Assembly (NCBI GenBank): GCA_019649035.1
Contig: BMAT01009933.1
Span: 63,962 to 108,230 of the forward strand
Direction of reading: 5' to 3'
From: Elysia marginata
Taxonomy: Eukaryota; Mollusca; Gastropoda; Plakobranchidae
Length of the DNA: 44,269 nucleotides
Shown here: piece after piece, positions 10,901 through 19,900 of the stretch
How positions within the stretch are numbered: position 1 is the stretch's first letter
Layout: every line of letters starts with the position of its first letter
Position numbers and translations under genes: made by a program
The notes under the pieces: model-generated
The model's input: the letters and a program-made list of their open reading frames with translations, nothing else
Databases searched by the model: none
Told to the model about the DNA's origin: nothing

Positions 10901-13900
10901 CTAAATCTAGCCTAGGTCAGCTTTCATCATTTCTCCAAGTATCTTCCTAGTAGTCACACTGCGCTAGCTGGATTTATCTAGCTCTTACAGATTGAAAATA
11001 GATAAAGTCAACCTTGCTTAAAGTCAACACTTTTTTTGTTCCTGAGGTGTTGACTTTATCTGGACTCCACTGTATGTAAAACATAACGGCAAGGACAGAA
11101 AAGAAAGAATGCATGTAAGAGGAAATTGACAACCTGGCATAATTATGTAAACGTAAAGTAAAGTTTCCTATACTAAAGACAAGCCTTTGGGAGCAAGGAG
11201 CAGGGTCCTTATTTTCAGGCATATGGCATTGTAAGATGGTTTGCCACTGCTTTTCTAGCCAACTTTACTTTCACCAAGACCTAGCTACCCATTAACCTTC
11301 TTGAGGTTATCCCGGCCAAACCCGGCCTGGCCTAAATTTATGGGAGGGACTTAGCTTCCCCTCTTGGGCCAATGAGACTTGCCCATTTCGATTGTGATCT
11401 TGACAGAAAGTTGAAAATTGTGTTTGATTTTCAGAAAAAAAAGTTACACTTGAAATGAAAAATAAGTACTCTGATTATAACAGAAATATAACACATATTT
11501 AGATCTTTCTGTGACTTGCAAATTGATTTTTGTTTCAAGTAAAAATATTGGGAATTTAGGTTTATACTCTCAAAAATGACTTTGAAAAATATTTTGTAAA
11601 CATTTTGTCTAATTTAGTAGTTTCATTGTTTTTTATCCAATTTTTTTAGTATCAATGTGATCAGAAGGAAAAGCAAAAACTGACAAAAATATTTTTATAG
11701 CGAAAAAAATATACATTACAGTTTGATGTTATCACACCTGAAAATCTTTGTAAAACAATTGTACAGTATTACGTCCCAGCGCCGCTACTTAAAAGATTCA
11801 CAGGTCAGTGTTACCTGCTACTGATCATATGTAACTGACCTACCCAAACGTCAGTCCAGAACCAATCCGAGCCCCAGCTGACCCGGTGCCTGACTGCCTG
11901 AGATCAGCTAGGCCTATGAGAAAACAGCTACAGGGGAATGTTCTGATCGCTAGCCTGGGTGAATTTCACACCTTTTACACACTATGTGGCAGGATTACAA
12001 AAAAGTTGAAAAACACCCGCGTTTTATTTCCAATGAACATAAATATAAATGGAATTCTCGTGTCAAAACAAAATGTTTAGTCTTTGTTTTACAAAAATCG
12101 GACCACAAATAACAACTTTACATAGAATAATGACTTTGGAAACATATTTTTCGAAATATGTATAAATGCAATAAAATCCGTAATTTTTCATTGATTGTGT
12201 AGTTTTTGATATCATTTTTCATGTCTCGGTGAGGCGCTATTGAAAAATTTACTTTGGACTTTGAAATCATTGTGCCCTAGAATTTCCGTTTTTTCGCTGA
12301 CGTCACCCACTACTGTACTAGTACAGCAGGGCCCTTACTCATGACGCAACTGTTACCTTGCGTCTGGGCATCTGGCTCGGTCAGTCTTACAACAACTTAG
12401 GCTCTGATTGGATTTCAGTTTGACTCTTGACAGGTCTTGGCCGGTCGTGGCCAATGAAAGATAAGATTGAGACCAACTGGAACCTGGGCAAATGACTTCT
12501 GTTGTGGGAGGAGCAAAATGAGCGGCTTCCGTATATTTCTAGAGAAAAGGTTGTGACTTCCCACAAACGCCCCCAAAATTAATTTGCACTCAAAAAGGTT
12601 AAGTCATGGGTGGGCACAGGGGAGCAAATAAAGTTTTTGCCAGGACTGTGGATTAAGCTCAGGACCTCTCAGATAATGATCAACCACAATACCGATTGTG
12701 CCAAGGCTCACACCATAATTACTTAGGGTCTTTGACTTTGGTTATATCTGTCATCTTGTTCATGTTCTGGTGTGCTAAACACAAGTTTATCCCCCTAATA
12801 ATAAAGTAAACCTTATTTATATAAAAAACAACAAAAAACTTAGATTTGGCTACCAGTAAACCTGACAAGAAGATTTGATATTCAATTCAATTTAATTTTG
12901 ATACAAGTGGGACAACATCCTCTTCCATCATCAGATAAATTAGATGAGACCCAAAGCCGGTCAACAAACCATGTTATGAACTGTCCCTGAAGATCCCCGA
13001 ATCAGCACCCTACAGAACTGCCATTATCTTGCCATAAATTTTTCATTTCCAAAAGCTTTAGCACTTCTTGATGAATGTTTTTGTCTTCTCGAGTAATCCG
13101 AATCAGCACCCTACAGAACTGCCATTATCTTGCCATAAATTTTTCATTTCCAAAAGCTTTAGCAGTTCTTGATGAATGTTTTTGTCTTCTTGAGTAATCC
13201 TAACCCCTTAAGTACTATATAAAATTCCTGGCTGTGTGCTAAAAAAATTTTAAAAAGCGGAAAAGCAAAGAGGGTCTATCTAGGTCTAAATCTAAAATTT
13301 GAAGAACACCTGTAGAAAATAGATCTAGATCTGGAATATCATAAACCTGTAGACAACCTGGTTTATCAACCATGTACAGCGAACATACACAGCACATTGG
13401 ACCAGCGACAGGTACATGTTTATTTTAAAATAAGCTTTTGCATAATTAACTCCTTACTACAATTCTTTGATAAGTGTTTAGGCAAAGTTTATACATATAC
13501 TTAGTATTTATGTTTGTTCTTTCTGAATACTCAAATTAACATTGGAAAATTTCAGAGAATACGTAAAGTATAATAAAATATTCTCCTAAAGATTATTGCT
13601 ATGGCACTACTAGGACACAGTGGAGCATAATTTCAACTTGCATACCTTGAGGTGATGATGGGTAGTGTAGAAGCGTCCACAATCCTCGTACATACATTTA
13701 TAGGCTTTGTCCCCAATAACCAAGGCCTTTTCACTCTGTCTATCCACAGCCGCAGTTAGCATGGTCTGGCCAAGTTAATTGACACGGAAAGACAAATATG
13801 ACAACAAATACATTTTCTTTATTAACAGATTAAATGTTCAAAATGTACAACAGAATTTTCTTCAAAACTATAACAGAATCATCTTTCCAACTGCAACAGA

Positions 13901-16900
13901 ATGGTCTTTACAACTGCTGGAGCAACAGATATAGCCCTGCAAAAGGCAAGTCTTGTGTCTAAAAAAATTCACATTCAAAATGTTAAGCCAGCTATAAATA
14001 ATACAGGGGTTAGTGGACAAACAAAGGATATGGCAGCACACAAACATCTTGACAATGAGAGGATTTTTTTTAAAGTCTATCTACAAATGAATAAATAAAT
14101 AAGAATAAGAAATGCAAAATCCCCACATCCTCTTTATTATCACCAAGCCTAGACCTATGAGGGTTGTATATCAAAGTAAAGAGAATTAGAGACAACCACT
14201 GGGAGTTTTTATGTAAAAAGGGTATGCTATGACTCTACTGACCCTGAGTAGATAGCATTAAGAAAATAAAAATAAAAGAAGAAAAAAAAAACAAAGATAT
14301 TTTCTGGAAAACAAAATTCTCCAAAATTTGAAGAGTAAATAGGTAAAAACAAATAAATAAAAAAATAACATTATTAAAAAGAAAAAACCAGGACAAAGAA
14401 AAACAAAATTCGAAACATTAGGAATTAAGTCCATAATGTGTGAATGAAAATATCTGAGTGCTTTCCAACCTGATTAGCCAGCTGGTCTAGATGTAATGAA
14501 GGGTCCAGTTGGTGAACTGTGTTTGGGAATAGGCTTTCTGGGTGGGAATGAGAAATAAATGCTGTGTATCCATCGTCCAGCTGGATAGCTTGCAGACCTT
14601 CATTCACTGGATAGAAAGATTTTGTACCAATTATCATTTTAGAAATGACAACGTGAAGAACAAATTCAACATGCTCTATAGAATATATTTTAGGCTTCAC
14701 CGTTTTCACATCAAGAATAACAAGAAGGCAAGAACATTTTTAGGTTTGAAAGTCTAAAACGCCAGGAGAGAGATGCTTAAAAGCAACATGAACAGTCCTA
14801 TAGCTGATTTACAATATAGAGAAAAAGAAAAAAATAGACCTTTGAATATCCGTTTCTCAAAATGAATTTCTGAGTTCTTCGTCCTGAATATAAGATACCT
14901 ATGGTCTAGAAAAATACTGATAAGTTCAAAATTAGAAACACACTTAAAGAGATCATTGATTTTTTTANNNNNNNNNNNNNNNNNNNNCCCCCCCCCAACA
15001 AAATGCCACCAAAAGAGTATCAAATCAGGAAATAGGCTTGCGTTCACTTCAGTGAGTAAAGAGGTGTAGAAAACTAAGAAAGGTTTTTTTAAATTTCAGG
15101 AAAACATAAAAAAGCTATGAATGATTCATTATCATTATCACTCTTTATAGTTATATGAAGCACTATAAAAAGCCAAAAATAGAATATAATTTTTAAAAAT
15201 CACATTGAACATATTAGAAACATATTAAAATACATTTCTCCACTCACTTCCTTCTGGGGGTGTCGGCTGTAACAAAGCTGTGGACCCATCTTCCAATTTA
15301 ATTGTTTGACCCTCGACAAACTTTGGAAGAGCAGGCTGTTCTTCAGGTCCTGCATAAAAAAATACCAAGAGGAAAAGTTTTACAACATACTATGTTTGCA
15401 TGTCTTCAGCCAGTATTGTCTATTCTAAAGAAAAAAAGTCTAAAATAGTAAGCAAACATTTACTGTTTGAATTCCATAATTTCTGAAGCAATAATAGTAC
15501 AATACAGGTCGCTTTTAGCTTCAGGCTTCATCATCCCAATGAAAATCTATTACACTGATCAACAGCCTCATAAATCTTGCTGCGCCTTAAATTTTTTAGA
15601 CCAAATTTAGCTCTTTTCTCTTCTAAATCCTTTTCGATTTGCATTCCATGGCTGCCATTTTGTTTCTAGGGTTCAGATTCCTCTAAAGGAACAACCCACT
15701 CCCATGCGCTTGAGTAGTGTAAAGCCAAAATATATCTGTACAACATTTAAACATATATTAAGAATGGAAAAAAAGGATTTCTTGATAATATCTAAAATGA
15801 TAATGGGCGTACCAATAAAAATACCATGGCTGGGTACAGGCGTTTTAAACAATAGCAAGGGTTGCCAAACACGGCCGGTTTGGGCTGGGATAAATCAGGG
15901 GCCCTAGGTCTAATTTTAGCCCGTTTAAATTCAAAAGGGTTAAAGCATTGCATTTATCTTAGCTTGCAAATATTATGCAAGCAACATAACACGCACCCTT
16001 TTTGTGCTGACTATATAAACAAAAAGTTGGACATCACACACACAAACGGAAAGAGGAAGATCTCATATTATTATTACTTATACTCAATTCCTAACCAAAA
16101 TAGAGTCCAATGGATTTAAAGAAAAAAAAAACACCTTATGCACATATCTTTTCTTTTTTATTTTAACCGTAGTGCTAAAAATATCTTTGAAACTGAAAAT
16201 TCATAGAAATACAAAATCATCATCACCCATTTCAAACAAAAACTACGACAAGAACAACAATAATAACAACAACTACAACAACAATAACGAACTCTATGAC
16301 TTTACCAGCCTCTTCTTTCTGTGGAGTGCCAATAAGTGTTGTGTTCCCATCAGGTAAGGTAAGGGTCTGAACTGTTTGGGTCATATCCCCTCCTTCTCCA
16401 GTCATAAGACCTGGCATGGTGAACTTTATCGCATCAACTGGTGCATTTGCAGCCACCACATTACCCTACAAAGTGTTGTAAAAGAAAAAAAATGCCAATC
16501 ATTGATATTTCATGCACAAATTGATAGGCTGCCTTTCAAAAAAAAAAAAAAAAACAACGAAAAAAAAAATTTTACTTGATAATCTATCTTTATTAGTTAA
16601 GTCTAAAAATTTATTTTCTAAAGCATAGGCCTTGTATAAAAGACCTGTACAAAAAAGTTTTTTATTTTTGAAAATCTTATTATTTTTTATTTTATGAAAT
16701 TGATTCACTTATATAGACATTCTATTTCTCCTATATCAGGGATCTTTTGCTTTGAAGGGTACTTTTACAAGCCCAATTCCACTTCAAAGGTGCTCTCAGG
16801 GCTTGGGTCCCAATGACAATTTACGGGCTGCCACCCAGAGACTAGCGGGGATACCATGACTTAGCCTCAGGCGGTCACATTATACTGACACCGACCCAAC

Positions 16901-19900
16901 CAGTAGGGGCCCGGAGTGTGCTCGGCTGTGTTTCGAACCCACGACCTCTTGGCCACGGAGCGAAGCCACTACCAACTGAGCTATCTAGGCCCCTATATCA
17001 GGGATCACAGTGAAAAATTTTTTCAACCCCTGAACTTTGACAGGCAAATGCGGTCATGGATCAAACTTCTATCTAGACGTTTGGAAAATCAAAACTAAAA
17101 TACACAATTACATGTATATAATTTAACATCTCTAGGCCACATGTGATTATTATACCTAATACTAGCCAATATGTTATTTATGTAATACTAATATACATGT
17201 ACTTCATTGCAGCAGTTACTGTTGATAAACTTTGCTCTGTGGAGTCAGGTAGTGAGTTACCATAACATACTGCCTAAGTAGATTTTATGAACCTAAATCT
17301 AGTCTAAATGCTGTTCATGTCAGAACTTTGGTTGGGTAGAGAAGTTATCATAAAGTTGGTCTATTTGTATTAGATCTAAATATTATGTTCCTTAATCTAG
17401 TCTAAAATAAGTCAGAATTCTCTTATCAAGGTGATACTCTGAAGTACAAATCTAAATTTCCTAAAATAGGTCTATTTCTTAACTTTTGATTTTTTTACTG
17501 TATTTAGCAGACATGTTGCTATAGTGAACTCTGAGGTGCACTTTCTAATTTCTCCTTTTGGCAGCCTATGTACAATGTAGTAGGTTAACGAAGTGATACA
17601 TTTGATGTCATATAATAGAGCCAACGCCTAGCCTAATATCAAGTAGAAACCATTTTTTTGTGTGTTGTTAAATCTAGATCTAGTTGTTTTTAAGCAGTGC
17701 CCACATGCATGACCCTACTTGTCTTTGTGTATTAATGAGTGTGGAAAATATAGACGCGGGTCAACAAAGCTACGGTCATGTAATAATTATACCCTAGGCT
17801 AGTGGTAGCCTATGTTTTATTAGCGCTATAATGAAGCATATTGCTTTTCCGCGGATGTATAATAATGAACCGGGCGGAAGATTATTTATTGACGATCATC
17901 GGAGATACACCGCGAAACCGTCCGAGGGCAAGCCTGACATCCTGCCTCATTTTACCTCAGAGCAAACGAGAGTGTATTTGTGCCTTCCATCAATTTCGTG
18001 AATTTTGATTTTCATAGTTTACCGTTCGCTCTGCAAACTGCGGTATGAATTTCAATGACCGCAATTTTGGCGGGAACCGTGGAGCAGATTTCAGGAATAT
18101 TTAGCTACAACGGAATTTTGCGGATCCGCGGAAAACTGTGATCCCTGCTACATGTAAAGCATCCACAAAAACATAATTAACTCAACCCCCCCTAGGCGCA
18201 CACAGCCCAGTTAAAGCCCTGTCCCTAAGAAAAGGGAGGTAAATCATCCATATCTCCTACATGTAAAGCATCCACAAAAACATAATTAACTCAATTCCCC
18301 CTAGGCCCATTCAGCCCAGTTAAAGCCCTGTCCCTAAGAAAAGGGAGGTAAATCATCCCAGCTAGATCTAGATCTAGAATCTAGGTCTAGAAATATGTGC
18401 AAAATCTTACTGAAAAAATGTCAGCTACAACTGACATACTTGTGAAATGAAAATAACCTAAACAATGCTTGAGATCTACTTCAAAAGAAGAAGAGAAGGT
18501 AAAATCCTCCATATCGGAAGCAGGAAGATCTAGACCTAGAATCTAGGTCTAGAAGAGTGTGCAAAACGGACCCGCTTCAGCTTATTTGTCGACCAAAAGT
18601 GAAATAAAAATATCCTTAATGACGCTTAAGGCCTTCTCTAAAAGAAGAAGAGGTTTAGACGAGATTTCCTGCGAGATTTCTGGGGTTACTAAGCTACCAA
18701 AAGTACACAACGAAAGCAATGGGGATCAGGCGATGACGGGCGCTATAGGCATACAATAGTGTGGTCCAATCAGGCGACGGCGGGCACTATAGGTGGGGTT
18801 GAGTTAATATGATGTGCTCACAATCAGAATGGACGACTGGCTGAGTTTCCAGAAAAAATGTGAAAAAGAACAACACAAAAATACTCCAATTTTAAACATA
18901 AACCAAAGAAGCTTAGATTTAGAAAAAATGCCTATAGATGGTATGGAACACTTACATCTGATGTTTGCATGAGAAAGCGTATAACATGATCAGCTGAAAC
19001 GGGCAAAGCCAAATTGCCATCTGCATCTGTGGTCAACAAGATACCCTCCTGCTCTGCTGCTTGCACCAACTGATGGTCAGAAACTAGAATATGCCCATCC
19101 TCCAAGGGGACCTAAAAAAAAAAAATCCAAGTAAAATAGCAATATGGGTAGAAATTACACTGCGCAGTACCACATTAGTCTGGATGTGAAATAAAATCAG
19201 CAAAGATATTTATCATATTTGAATTAAGCCTGTGACCTAAAAGTTCCACAAAAACTTTTTCCTGACAAGTGTGATATGATCTGCCTCTTGATCATAACAT
19301 CTAATCCATGCAGTTTTAATAAAAAGAAATTATGTATGCCACATTCGTCCACTCAATGTCATTGACAAGTTTCGTTATAGACACAAAAGAGAAGCCTAGT
19401 AGTATTAACTTCCTTTATAACTTTCCTTACTATGCCTTACTTAAGTTTTTATGTGTGTGAATAATATGAATAATATGAATATTTTATAAGGTCTCACTTA
19501 CAAAGTGACTAGCATTCAGAGCCCAACACCTCCCCCCATTTTTTTTCGTGTGTAAAAAAAATGAATAAGATTACGCTAAAAGAAAGGAAGGTGAAAAATG
19601 AATTTGTGACCTGGAAATTTTAATTTTTTACTATTATATTTTACAAGAAAGCATAAAGCTTTAGCAATATGTGCAATAGGCAAAATAAATTTTTTTCTTT
19701 TGTACCCGGTAGTTGTTTTTTAATGAATTTTCAAAACAAGAAGACTTGATTAATTTTTCAACAGTTTGAAACTGACAAATTGTCCATAGCTCAAAATGGG
19801 ACTAGGTGACTTTGACTGGGTTTTGTGATTGGATTCAAGACATTTTAGGAAATTCAAGATTACAATCTTGAAGAGAATAAGAGCAGGGACCTTTGTAGTA

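Noticed and set aside
15930-15945. Possible piggyBac-like end (ttcaaaagggttaa)
   Set aside because: No matching inverted partner beside a TTAA was found nearby.
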